DNA of 64,000 nt from Pseudobdellovibrionaceae bacterium. Lineage in GTDB: Bacteria; Bdellovibrionota; Bdellovibrionia; Bdellovibrionales; Bdellovibrionaceae. The stretch is taken from contig JAHBUW010000004.1 of NCBI GenBank assembly GCA_019637875.1, positions 62,001-126,000 on the forward strand, written 5' to 3'. The notes under the pieces are model-generated. The model saw nothing but the letters and a program-made list of their open reading frames with translations. It searched no databases and had not been told where the DNA came from. Shown here piece after piece: positions 50,707 to 57,922 of this stretch (its first letter is position 1; every line of letters begins with the position of its first letter). A program made the translations under genes and the position numbers.

Positions 50707-51401
50707 TTTTGCGAACCTCCGCCGAGCTGCAACGCCTTTTCGACGATCGTCGCGAGACGCTGCGTCTGCTGTGGGACGAAGACTTTCGCGTGGCCGCCGA
50801 AGCGCTGCGCGCCCCGCTTTTGCGCGCGGCGCGGGCGGACGGATCCATCGTCGTGGGCCGGGACTCCGCGCGGGGTGCGGCGACGGACGTCTCGCCGGAA
50901 TTTCCGGTCGAGCCCGAGTTTTTCGCGCGGCCGATCGCGGTCGAGACCCTTGGTCCGCTCGTGGCGGGGCTCCGTTTAGTCGAGGGCGCGAACGCCTCCT
51001 GCGCTCAAGGCGTCGTCACGGTGCCCGCGCGGGGGATGACCTTGGGGTGGCTCCGGATGGTCGCGCACGAAGCGGGGCACGCGCGGTTCGACGCCCTTCA
51101 TCCGGGCGAGGACTTCGCGACCGTGCTGGCGTCCGAGGTCGCGGCGCTCGAAACCGAACGCCGATTCATGCAGACCCAAACGTTGCCCGCGGAATTCGCG
51201 GCGTACCTCGCGTACCAACGCGCTTGGGACCGCGTGAACTTGTGGGCGCGCGGCTGGGAGCTGCGCGAGATCGAGGCGGGGCACGCCCGCGCCAGGCCCC
51301 GCAAGCTGTGGGCGCTCGAATGGGCGAGTTCGCGCGTGGGATTCACCGAAGTTTTAACGGCCGCCGTGCCCTTGGTTTTTCCGGAATTGGGATTGGAGTA
51401 A
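50703..51401 (+). CDS. HEAGH metallopeptidase-like protein of the peptide operon
   Basis: This 232-residue protein has zinc-binding HEAGH at residues 122-126 and, 18 residues later, an acidic segment LASEVAALETERR that can supply the third ligand (Glu145 or Glu150), as in gluzincin-type peptidases. The N-terminal half is unlike known peptidases, and a Trp/Arg-rich C-terminus follows (LWARGWELREIEAGHARARPRKLW). It has no signal peptide, so it is cytoplasmic. In its operon it could remove the leader from the modified peptide. It may instead be another HExxH hydroxylase. The ATG overlaps the oxygenase stop. Confidence 0.6.
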   Translation: MILRTSAELQRLFDDRRETLRLLWDEDFRVAAEALRAPLLRAARADGSIVVGRDSARGAATDVSPEFPVEPEFFARPIAVETLGPLVAGLRLVEGANASCAQGVVTVPARGMTLGWLRMVAHEAGHARFDALHPGEDFATVLASEVAALETERRFMQTQTLPAEFAAYLAYQRAWDRVNLWARGWELREIEAGHARARPRKLWALEWASSRVGFTEVLTAAVPLVFPELGLE

Positions 51402-51404
51402 TCG

Positions 51405-52772
51405 ATGAAAGAGTTGATCGCGTTTTTTCCGAAGTCGTCTTGGTTTCGCATGTCGTTCTGGCTTTTCCTGGAGCAGGGACTGGTCGCGCTTTCGACCTAC
51501 GCGCTGATTCGCGCCTCGGGGCTCGCGGCGACGGACGTCGCGGCGGCTTCCCCGTGGGTGCTCGTCTTTTTGTTCGCGCTGAGCGCGCCTTACGTTCCCG
51601 GTATCTTCGGTCGGCGCGAACTGGAGTCGGGGGTCCAATCGGCGTACCGCAACTTCCTGAGCGCGAATTTTCCCGCGGACGGCGAGGGGATCCGCCGCTG
51701 GGCGCGCCGCGATCAGCGTGAAACTTTTCTGGCGAGCGTGACGGGCGAAGCGCTGGGGCAGCTGCGCCAGGTCGCCGCGACCGTGTTCGACATCACGGCG
51801 GTGCTCCTGAACGTGACTTTGAATCTCGCGGTTCTGGGCTATCACTTTCATCCCGTGATCGCGGCGGCGTTCGCGCTCGGAACGGGCGTGGCGTTTTTGA
51901 TTTTCCGCCGGATGCTCCCGCGCATCGACGCCGTCTCGGAAGAGGCGCAGGTCTCACGCACGGCGCTGTTCGCGAAACTCCAGCGTTCGTGGGACAATAT
52001 GTTCGCGGCCCACGCCGTCCACCGGGGCGCGTTCCGCACGTCGCTGGACGCGGACCTGGGGCGTCACCGGACAAAGGCCATGGGCGCGGTCACGCTGTCC
52101 GAGCTCGTCTCGGTGGGAACGACCTTCGCGATCCTGACGCCGGTGCTGGTGTCGGTGGTCGTGCTTCTGCAAATGAATCCGACGGCGGCGTTTCTGGCGT
52201 CGATGCTCGCGACCTTGCCGCGGCAATTTCAGGTGATGGGGAACCTGCAGGTGTTCTTGAGCTACATGACGGCGCTCACGGGAATTTCGGCGCAGGCCCG
52301 TCAGGTGCTCGCGCAGTGCCGGATCGAAGAGCTTCGCACGGAAGACTTCGTTAGCCTCGATCAATTGCGTCTGAGCTTCCGTCGCGAGTCCGAAGGCGAG
52401 GTCGTCGCGGCTTTGGGCGCCCGCGAGATGCTGGCGGGACGTCTGCCCGCGAAGGGACGTTTGGTCGTGCGCGGCCCCAACGGCGCCGGTAAATCGAGCC
52501 TGCTGTTGAGTCTGAAAGGAAAGCTTGGCGACGGGGCTTACTATTTGCCCGCGCATTCGGACTTCTGGGTCGAAACCGAGAATCGCACCTCGTCCTCGGG
52601 CGAAAAGATCCTGCGGACTTTGGAGTTCGCCGAGAAGCGGGGCCTGCCCCCCGTGATCCTGCTCGACGAGTGGGACGCGAACCTGGACGCCGAAAACCGC
52701 GCGCGGATCGCCGATCGACTCGAAGCCCTCGCGGGCGCGCATTTGATCGTCGAGGTTCGCCATCATGCCTAA
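51405..52772 (+). CDS. ABC exporter with unusually short ATPase domain
   Basis: In this 455-residue protein residues 1-330 contain several hydrophobic helices (FWLFLEQGLVALSTYALIRA, AASPWVLVFLFALSAPY, VFDITAVLLNVTLNLAVLGY, ISELVSVGTTFAILTPVLV type), as in a half-transporter. A compact ATPase domain of about 110 residues follows: Walker A RGPNGAGKSS (about 356), signature-like SSSGEK (about 396), Walker B VILLDEWDAN (about 417) and a terminal His pair VRHHA. Only about 40 residues separate Walker A from the signature, against about 100 normally, so the helical subdomain is mostly missing. It probably dimerises and exports the peptide. Confidence 0.75.
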   Translation: MKELIAFFPKSSWFRMSFWLFLEQGLVALSTYALIRASGLAATDVAAASPWVLVFLFALSAPYVPGIFGRRELESGVQSAYRNFLSANFPADGEGIRRWARRDQRETFLASVTGEALGQLRQVAATVFDITAVLLNVTLNLAVLGYHFHPVIAAAFALGTGVAFLIFRRMLPRIDAVSEEAQVSRTALFAKLQRSWDNMFAAHAVHRGAFRTSLDADLGRHRTKAMGAVTLSELVSVGTTFAILTPVLVSVVVLLQMNPTAAFLASMLATLPRQFQVMGNLQVFLSYMTALTGISAQARQVLAQCRIEELRTEDFVSLDQLRLSFRRESEGEVVAALGAREMLAGRLPAKGRLVVRGPNGAGKSSLLLSLKGKLGDGAYYLPAHSDFWVETENRTSSSGEKILRTLEFAEKRGLPPVILLDEWDANLDAENRARIADRLEALAGAHLIVEVRHHA

Positions 52773-53418
52773 TTCCACGGAGAGGGCCCGTGACTTCTTG
52801 CCGACGGGCTTTCCGGGCTACCGGCTGCAAAGTCTCAAACCGACGACGGAAGTCTTCGAACATGAACTGGCGGATTTCGCGGCGGGGCTGCCCGGGGCGT
52901 TGGACTTCATTCGCGCACACTCCCCTTGGGCGGCGAAACTCCGTCGGGAAGGTGACGTCGCCGAGGCTTTTTCCTCGGCCGCTTATCCCGAGTGCCCGGG
53001 GATTGTCTTCTACACCGAGCTGATTCGTTTTCACCTGCCGCCCTCGCAAATCTGGGGACCGGGACGCGCTTGGGGGAGCTATCCGGTTCTCGAAAATCTG
53101 GTGCACGAGAGCGTTCATCATTGGTGGGGGCGCGAGTGCACGCGCTTCGCGGAATTGGCCCCGCTTCTGCAAAACGAAATTCGGGTCTCCTGGCGCGAGC
53201 AAGCCTGGAGCGTGGATAAGGCGCTGCACGCGGGAATGGTTTATCTCGCGGCGACGGAGCTGCGCTGGATGTACGCTCCGGAAGAGGTCGAGGTCGCCCG
53301 TCGGGCCGCCGCCGAGATCTTCGCCGCGCTTCCGCCGGGTGAGTGGAACGTCGGGGCGCGGGCGACGTTGGAATCGCCGAGCGCGGGTCGATTTTTAGAA
53401 AGGTTGGGGATCAAATGA
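52765..53418 (+). CDS. HExxH protein resembling 2OG-dependent peptide beta-hydroxylases
   Basis: In this 217-residue protein HExxH is at residues 114-118 (LVHESVHHW), followed by VSWREQAWSVDKALHAGMVYLAATEL at 141-166. From memory, the order HExxH, then Trp-Arg, then Leu-His-Gly/Ala and a Tyr-Leu helix matches the HExxH-motif modification domain found in RiPP loci, whose members are Fe(II)/2OG-dependent peptide beta-hydroxylases. His155 could be the third metal ligand. The start overlaps the exporter stop by eight bases. No signal peptide is seen, so it acts in the cytoplasm before export. A conventional protease is the alternative. Confidence 0.65.
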   Translation: MPNSTERARDFLPTGFPGYRLQSLKPTTEVFEHELADFAAGLPGALDFIRAHSPWAAKLRREGDVAEAFSSAAYPECPGIVFYTELIRFHLPPSQIWGPGRAWGSYPVLENLVHESVHHWWGRECTRFAELAPLLQNEIRVSWREQAWSVDKALHAGMVYLAATELRWMYAPEEVEVARRAAAEIFAALPPGEWNVGARATLESPSAGRFLERLGIK

Positions 53419-53957
53419 CAACGGGATATCAAGCGACGCCTTTTCAACATTGGATCGCGGACGACTTTTTACCGACGGCGATTCTGGCGCGTGCGGAAAA
53501 CGCGTTCGCGGGCCTCGGCGACGCGGATTTCCTGCCGCATCCCACGGGTTATCGTTTCGGCGTTTGTCGGGACGTCGAAGTCTTGAAGTTCCTGTACTCC
53601 TCCGAAATGAAGTCCCGCTTGGAATCCCTCTTCGGTCGCAAGGTGAAACGTTCCTCGCGTTATCCGGTGCCGCAGTATTACGACTATCCGGAAAACTCGA
53701 ACGGTCTTCCGCCCCACACTGACGCGGACGAGAAGCGCGACCTCGCGATGATCATCTATTTGAACGAGGACTGGAGCTCGGCCTCGGGTGGTGAGCTCGT
53801 GGTGATGAATTCACCTGTGGACGTGGCGACGACGATCGCGCCGCTGAAGAACCGCATGGCTTGCCTGGAGCTTCATCCCGGCGCCTGGCACGCGGTGCGC
53901 CCGACCGCGGCGGGCTTTCGCCGCCGCACGCTCATCGTGGATTGGGATTTCGTTTAA
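53415..53957 (+). CDS. Second 2-oxoglutarate/Fe(II) oxygenase of the operon
   Basis: This 180-residue enzyme has His101 and Asp103 in PPHTDADEKRDL, His159 in GAWHAVRP and an Arg cluster RRRTLIVDWD for 2-oxoglutarate. The core MIIYLNEDWSSASGGELVV is P4H-like. It shares fold and motif order with the first oxygenase of the operon, but its substrate-side loops differ (RYPVPQYYDYPENSNG). Its ATG overlaps the HExxH gene stop (ATGA). It closes the operon, sharing TTAA with the convergent DUF885 gene. A peptide-modifying role is inferred from context. Confidence 0.82.
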   Translation: MTTGYQATPFQHWIADDFLPTAILARAENAFAGLGDADFLPHPTGYRFGVCRDVEVLKFLYSSEMKSRLESLFGRKVKRSSRYPVPQYYDYPENSNGLPPHTDADEKRDLAMIIYLNEDWSSASGGELVVMNSPVDVATTIAPLKNRMACLELHPGAWHAVRPTAAGFRRRTLIVDWDFV

Positions 53958-55936
53958 CGATCGCCCGCCATTTCGGCTTTGACGAGCTCGCGAATCTGAT
54001 CGGGCGGCAGAAAGCCCATCTTCACGACCGCGTCGTTGAAGCGCATGAGGTCGAACTTCGCGCCGAACTCTTTGCGCATGTCTTCGCGCAGCCGCAAGAG
54101 AAGCTCGTAACCGTACAGATAAGAGGCGTCACTCGGGAAGTCGCGGTCGAGGTAGCGGGTCTTCACCTCATCCGCCGCGGTGGACTCGTCCAGACCGACG
54201 TGTTCGATCAGAAATTGGACGGCCTCTTCCGCGGGGAGAGCTTCGCGGTAAAGACGGCTTTCCAAAACCACGCGCGCCGCACGCCATTGACGTAGGCGCA
54301 GGAACTCGGCGCGCAGATCGTTCGAGATCTCTCCCATCGCCTCTTCCACGAGTTTTTCGGCGTAGAGCGCCCAGCCCTCGACGCTCAGTCGTTGCTCGGC
54401 CAGGAACGAGCGGGCGAGCGTGCTTTGTCCGTTTGCGAAGCTGCGGAACTGAAGCTCGTGGCCGGGGCGGGCCTCGTGCGCCATGATCGGAAACGCGACT
54501 TCGGGTTTGAGCAGTTTCGGCGCTTTGTCTTGCAGATACTCGAAGGCCGGGAAGGTCACGCGCGGAATGGAAAGTCCGTTCGAGATCGGCGAGTGGGCCA
54601 AATAGTTTTCGGCCGACATCGACGGTACAAGATTCGAACAGAAACGCATTTTCTCTTTGTAAGGGTAGTTGGCGACGTTGCACTCGACGATTTTGACCGG
54701 CTCTTCGGGAAGGGTGATGATCCGCTCCGCGCGTAAAAGCGCGTCGATCCGGTCGGCCATGCGGTGGAAGGCGTCGAGCATATCTTCGCTGGAGCGTAAG
54801 GTGGGGAGCGCCAGAAGTTGGGCCTGTCGCGCGGGCGCCGGGCCGGAGTTCGGTCCGAGCGCTTTCATCTCGGCTTCGATTTCACGCAGTTTGCGTTCAC
54901 CGAAGGCGTAAACCTCGGCGGGCGTGGCGTTGATGCCGGCCGTGCGGTACTTGACGAGCAGGTCGGCCTCGGTGCGCGCTTTGTCTTGCGTGCGAGGCTG
55001 TGCATCGAGTTCTGCTTGGTGGGATTTCATCCAGTCCCCGAATTGAGCCAAGTCTAACTCCAGCCGAGCGAGGGCTTCGGTGTCTTTGGGAGAGGGATTT
55101 TCGAAGGGCTTACTCAAGGTTTTCATGTACGCCGCGCGCTGCTCATCCAGGATGAAGAAGTTCAGCATTTCTTTCGAGACCCGCAGCGCATTTTTCGCGA
55201 GCTGCGTTTCGATCTTGCGACGGAGCTCCGTGAAATAGCCGGGGCCTTGGGCGGGTGCCATTTGGCGAAGCATTCCGGACATCGCTTCCGGAGTTTGGGT
55301 GGTGTGCACGTTCCAGATGGGGTTGAGGATCAGGTCCTTGATGTCGCCGCGCTGGAGGTCGTTCTCGACGCTTAGAATTTCGCGCGCGATCATCGCGCGG
55401 AGGGAACGGACGTCGGCTTCGAGGTGAAGTTTTTCGAGACGGGAAAGCTCGCGGGGCGTTTTGAATTCCGCGAGCCGCGTTTCCCATCTCCGCAGGAGGG
55501 AGAGGCGTTTTTCGCTCTGGAACGGGTCGAGGGGATAGCGGGGAACGTCGGGACGGAAGTTACGGACGTACCAGCGGATTCGGGAGTCGTTGATGAGGGC
55601 GAGGTCGTTGATGAGCTGAAGGCTCAGGGCATTGGAGTGCTGTTTCCATCCCTGGGCGCCCGAGACGTCCAGCTGCGCCATCGGGAATGTGAGTTTCGAA
55701 GCGGTCAACGGAGAGTTCGAGATCGTCGAACCGCGCCCGCCCGGGAAGTGAATGCCGACGACGGAGTCGAGGTCGGGCAGGTGGGCCTCATGATTGTGGG
55801 GCCGGGGGACCGGATGCTCCAGAAAAAGATTCGCGCTGGAGGTGGGCGCGGACGAGGGCGTGCAGGCTTGGGCGAAGAGCGCCAAGCAGACGAGGCCGAG
55901 CTGCGGAAGCCAAGATGTCGGACGAGGGTAAGCCAT
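53954..55936 (-). CDS. DUF885 family metallopeptidase-like lipoprotein
   Basis: This 660-residue protein has a lipoprotein signal (LPQLGLVCLALFAQAC) and the DUF885 domain: the zinc motif MAHEARPGHELQFRSF (HExxPGH) and the downstream EGWALYAEKLVEEA supplying the third ligand. This family contains peptidase-like proteins of the M32-related type. The mature N-terminal about 60 residues are Ser/Pro/His-rich (SSANLFLEHPVPRPHNHE), a linker from the membrane. It ends in a shared TTAA with the peptide operon, to which it is convergent. It is likely a periplasmic or outer-membrane peptidase, and its substrates are unknown. Confidence 0.85.
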   Translation of the reverse strand: MAYPRPTSWLPQLGLVCLALFAQACTPSSAPTSSANLFLEHPVPRPHNHEAHLPDLDSVVGIHFPGGRGSTISNSPLTASKLTFPMAQLDVSGAQGWKQHSNALSLQLINDLALINDSRIRWYVRNFRPDVPRYPLDPFQSEKRLSLLRRWETRLAEFKTPRELSRLEKLHLEADVRSLRAMIAREILSVENDLQRGDIKDLILNPIWNVHTTQTPEAMSGMLRQMAPAQGPGYFTELRRKIETQLAKNALRVSKEMLNFFILDEQRAAYMKTLSKPFENPSPKDTEALARLELDLAQFGDWMKSHQAELDAQPRTQDKARTEADLLVKYRTAGINATPAEVYAFGERKLREIEAEMKALGPNSGPAPARQAQLLALPTLRSSEDMLDAFHRMADRIDALLRAERIITLPEEPVKIVECNVANYPYKEKMRFCSNLVPSMSAENYLAHSPISNGLSIPRVTFPAFEYLQDKAPKLLKPEVAFPIMAHEARPGHELQFRSFANGQSTLARSFLAEQRLSVEGWALYAEKLVEEAMGEISNDLRAEFLRLRQWRAARVVLESRLYREALPAEEAVQFLIEHVGLDESTAADEVKTRYLDRDFPSDASYLYGYELLLRLREDMRKEFGAKFDLMRFNDAVVKMGFLPPDQIRELVKAEMAGDR

Positions 55937-56076
55937 GGGGGCGGGAGGAGCAAAGCCCGCGCCGCGTGAGGGATGGTGAGCTCGAGGAGGGGGCGGCGCG
56001 GTCGTCTAAATCTTCGACGGGAGGACCCTTTTCGCGGGATGGGGGATGGGCACGGAACTTGAGTTGGGTAGAGCTT

Positions 56077-56685
56077 ATGAAGTCGTGGAAGATCTGGATT
56101 CAAGCCGTCTTGCTCGTGACCTTGGTTTCAACCGGGGCGGGGGCGCAATCCGTGTCACTGCCGTCACAATATGTACAGCAGGGGCAGCACAATTCACATT
56201 TGCTGTTCGGATTGAACGCGCAGGTGCTGGGCAGCTATTGCAACCTGGAGTGGGCTCCGGGCGAGGCCCGTTGTTACCTGGATTTCCGCGATGAGGACGG
56301 CGAGCGGCGAAACATTTTCGTGCGCTACGAGCACCTGGAACAGAGTCACGCGCGGATTTTGAGCCGGCTGAAGGAATTGTCGACTCGTTGGAAGAGAAAG
56401 TATCCGCTCGATTTCTGGGGTCGCACGGTTTTCTTCATGTACCGCGCGGCGGACCATAAAGCGCTCGACGAATTGATCACGGGCCTCGAGGCGGAGGGCC
56501 TTTCTCAACGTGTCTTGATGCCGGTGAGTGGGAATGAGCGCAAGATTCCGTATTTTTACTCGGATGAACTTGTGCGCGGAGTCTTCCACATCTTCATCGA
56601 GGCCTTCAGCCGCTATGACCTACGTGAGGGGCTCTGGGGGCCCTCGGAGATGGCGGTGTATGGGGATGCGGCGGCGGAGCTTTGA
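56077..56685 (+). CDS. Secreted protein of unknown function
   Basis: This 202-residue protein has a signal peptide (IWIQAVLLVTLVSTGAGAQ). The mature part has two cysteines (SYCNLEW, ARCYLDF), a basic helix (ILSRLKELSTRWKRKYPLDF) and an aromatic-rich C-terminal half (RKIPYFYSDELVRGVFHIFI). The start is the ATG at 56077; no clear ribosome binding site stands before it. It is monocistronic and ends seven bases before the convergent kinase gene, at the edge of the A+T-richer segment. Confidence 0.6.
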   Translation: MKSWKIWIQAVLLVTLVSTGAGAQSVSLPSQYVQQGQHNSHLLFGLNAQVLGSYCNLEWAPGEARCYLDFRDEDGERRNIFVRYEHLEQSHARILSRLKELSTRWKRKYPLDFWGRTVFFMYRAADHKALDELITGLEAEGLSQRVLMPVSGNERKIPYFYSDELVRGVFHIFIEAFSRYDLREGLWGPSEMAVYGDAAAEL

Positions 56686-56692
56686 GCTTGGC

Positions 56693-57880
56693 TTAAGCAA
56701 CTACACGACGGAGCGAAAGTCGCACCATCGTGCCGCGGTTCACGCGGCTCGAGATCGAGAAGGTTCCTCCGATAGACTCGACGTACCGGCGGGCGTGGAG
56801 GATACCAATACCGGATCCGGCATTTCCCTTGCCATGACTGAGAGGTTCTTTTCCGAGCTGCTCGAGGATGTGCACGGGAATGCCACACCCTTTGTCGACG
56901 ATGCTTACTTCGAGGAACTTTGCGTAACGTCGCACGGAAATCGTGATGCGTCCGCCTCGTTCCTGCATCGATTCCACGGAGTTGTTTAGAATGTTGGAAA
57001 GAACGCGAGCTAGGTCTGTTCGTGACCCTAAAATTATCGTCGGTTCGGGATACGGGGTGTCGACCGCGAAATCGATATTTGTATGGTTCGAATACTCCAA
57101 CTTCTTTTCATTGAGCAACGAACTCAGAACCACTTCGAACGGGATTTCTTCAGAGACTGTATTTGGGGTGGGTTCGCCGCTCGCGGAATCTTGTATCGCC
57201 CCATGCCTGCTTTTCATGAGCAAATCTGACGCGATCTCGTTGATTCGGTTGACGGCCGAATGGAGTATTTCCTTCTGATTTAACTGAACACCGGTCAATT
57301 GCCCGGCGATCAAATTTATCGCTGACAGGGGAGAGCGTATATCGTGGGCTACTTGTTTAGCCAGTTCAGCTCGTGAAGTGGCTGTGAGAAGAAGGACGTG
57401 ATTTTGATTGATCCGGCAAGCCAAAGCGAGAGCGCCTACGGCGAGTAAGGCGCAGGCCAAGGATATCAGAAGCGATTCGGCGAGGACCTTGTGGGAGATG
57501 GTCGCGGCTCCCTGAATCTGGAAGTTCCCGAGGTCGGTTTGAAAGCGCGGGCTGAGCCCCAAATTTTCCGACCATGAGAATTCCTTGGAGGGCGGAAATG
57601 TCCGCTCTAAACTCGTTTGTCCCGTTGAGCTCAACTTCAGTTGAGTGACCTGATAACGCCCGTCCGATTCAACCAATTTGAGGAACAAAGAGGAGGCTCC
57701 GTAATGGCCAATAGCGACGCCTTGGCTTCCCTCCTGGGTGCGGATGAGCTGGGTGCTCTGATTTACGAGGTCTTTAAAATTACTTAATTCTGTATAGGTT
57801 AGAAGCCCGAGAGTTGAAGTCCAAACGACGCCCGCTACGAGCATGATTTTAAACGAGAGTGCCTTCGTTCGGAGAGTCAT
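56693..57880 (-). CDS. Membrane sensor histidine kinase, paired with an SBP gene
   Basis: This 395-residue kinase has two transmembrane helices (about residues 12-30 and 145-165; LISLACALLAVGALALAC) enclosing a periplasmic sensor domain of about 110 residues. HisKA has VAHDIRSPLSAINL (phospho-His about 187), and the ATPase domain has VDKGCGIP and AGSGIGILHARR. No receiver gene is nearby. It is divergent from a membrane-anchored family-5 solute-binding protein, with only 42 bases between starts. I chose ATG 57880; a TTG at 57898 is possible. It resembles the second kinase of the segment in its HDxRSPxSAI motif. Confidence 0.88.
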   Translation of the reverse strand: MTLRTKALSFKIMLVAGVVWTSTLGLLTYTELSNFKDLVNQSTQLIRTQEGSQGVAIGHYGASSLFLKLVESDGRYQVTQLKLSSTGQTSLERTFPPSKEFSWSENLGLSPRFQTDLGNFQIQGAATISHKVLAESLLISLACALLAVGALALACRINQNHVLLLTATSRAELAKQVAHDIRSPLSAINLIAGQLTGVQLNQKEILHSAVNRINEIASDLLMKSRHGAIQDSASGEPTPNTVSEEIPFEVVLSSLLNEKKLEYSNHTNIDFAVDTPYPEPTIILGSRTDLARVLSNILNNSVESMQERGGRITISVRRYAKFLEVSIVDKGCGIPVHILEQLGKEPLSHGKGNAGSGIGILHARRYVESIGGTFSISSRVNRGTMVRLSLRRVVA

Positions 57881-57922
57881 CCGTAGAAAATAACGCAAAG
57901 GATCATTCTTTGTCCAGAAGCA

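Larger units (their letters stand above)
49110..53957 (+). other. Candidate RiPP biosynthetic operon
   Basis: Seven codirectional genes lie in 4.85 kb, with most junctions overlapping by 4 or 8 bases or separated by 3. In order they are a 53-residue peptide, a tetrapyrrole-methylase-fold methyltransferase, a 2OG-Fe(II) oxygenase, a HEAGH protein, an ABC exporter with short ATPase domain, a HExxH protein and a second 2OG-Fe(II) oxygenase. The set supplies substrate, three or four modifying enzymes, a possible leader peptidase and export. A peptide natural product pathway is inferred from this combination. Confidence 0.7.
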
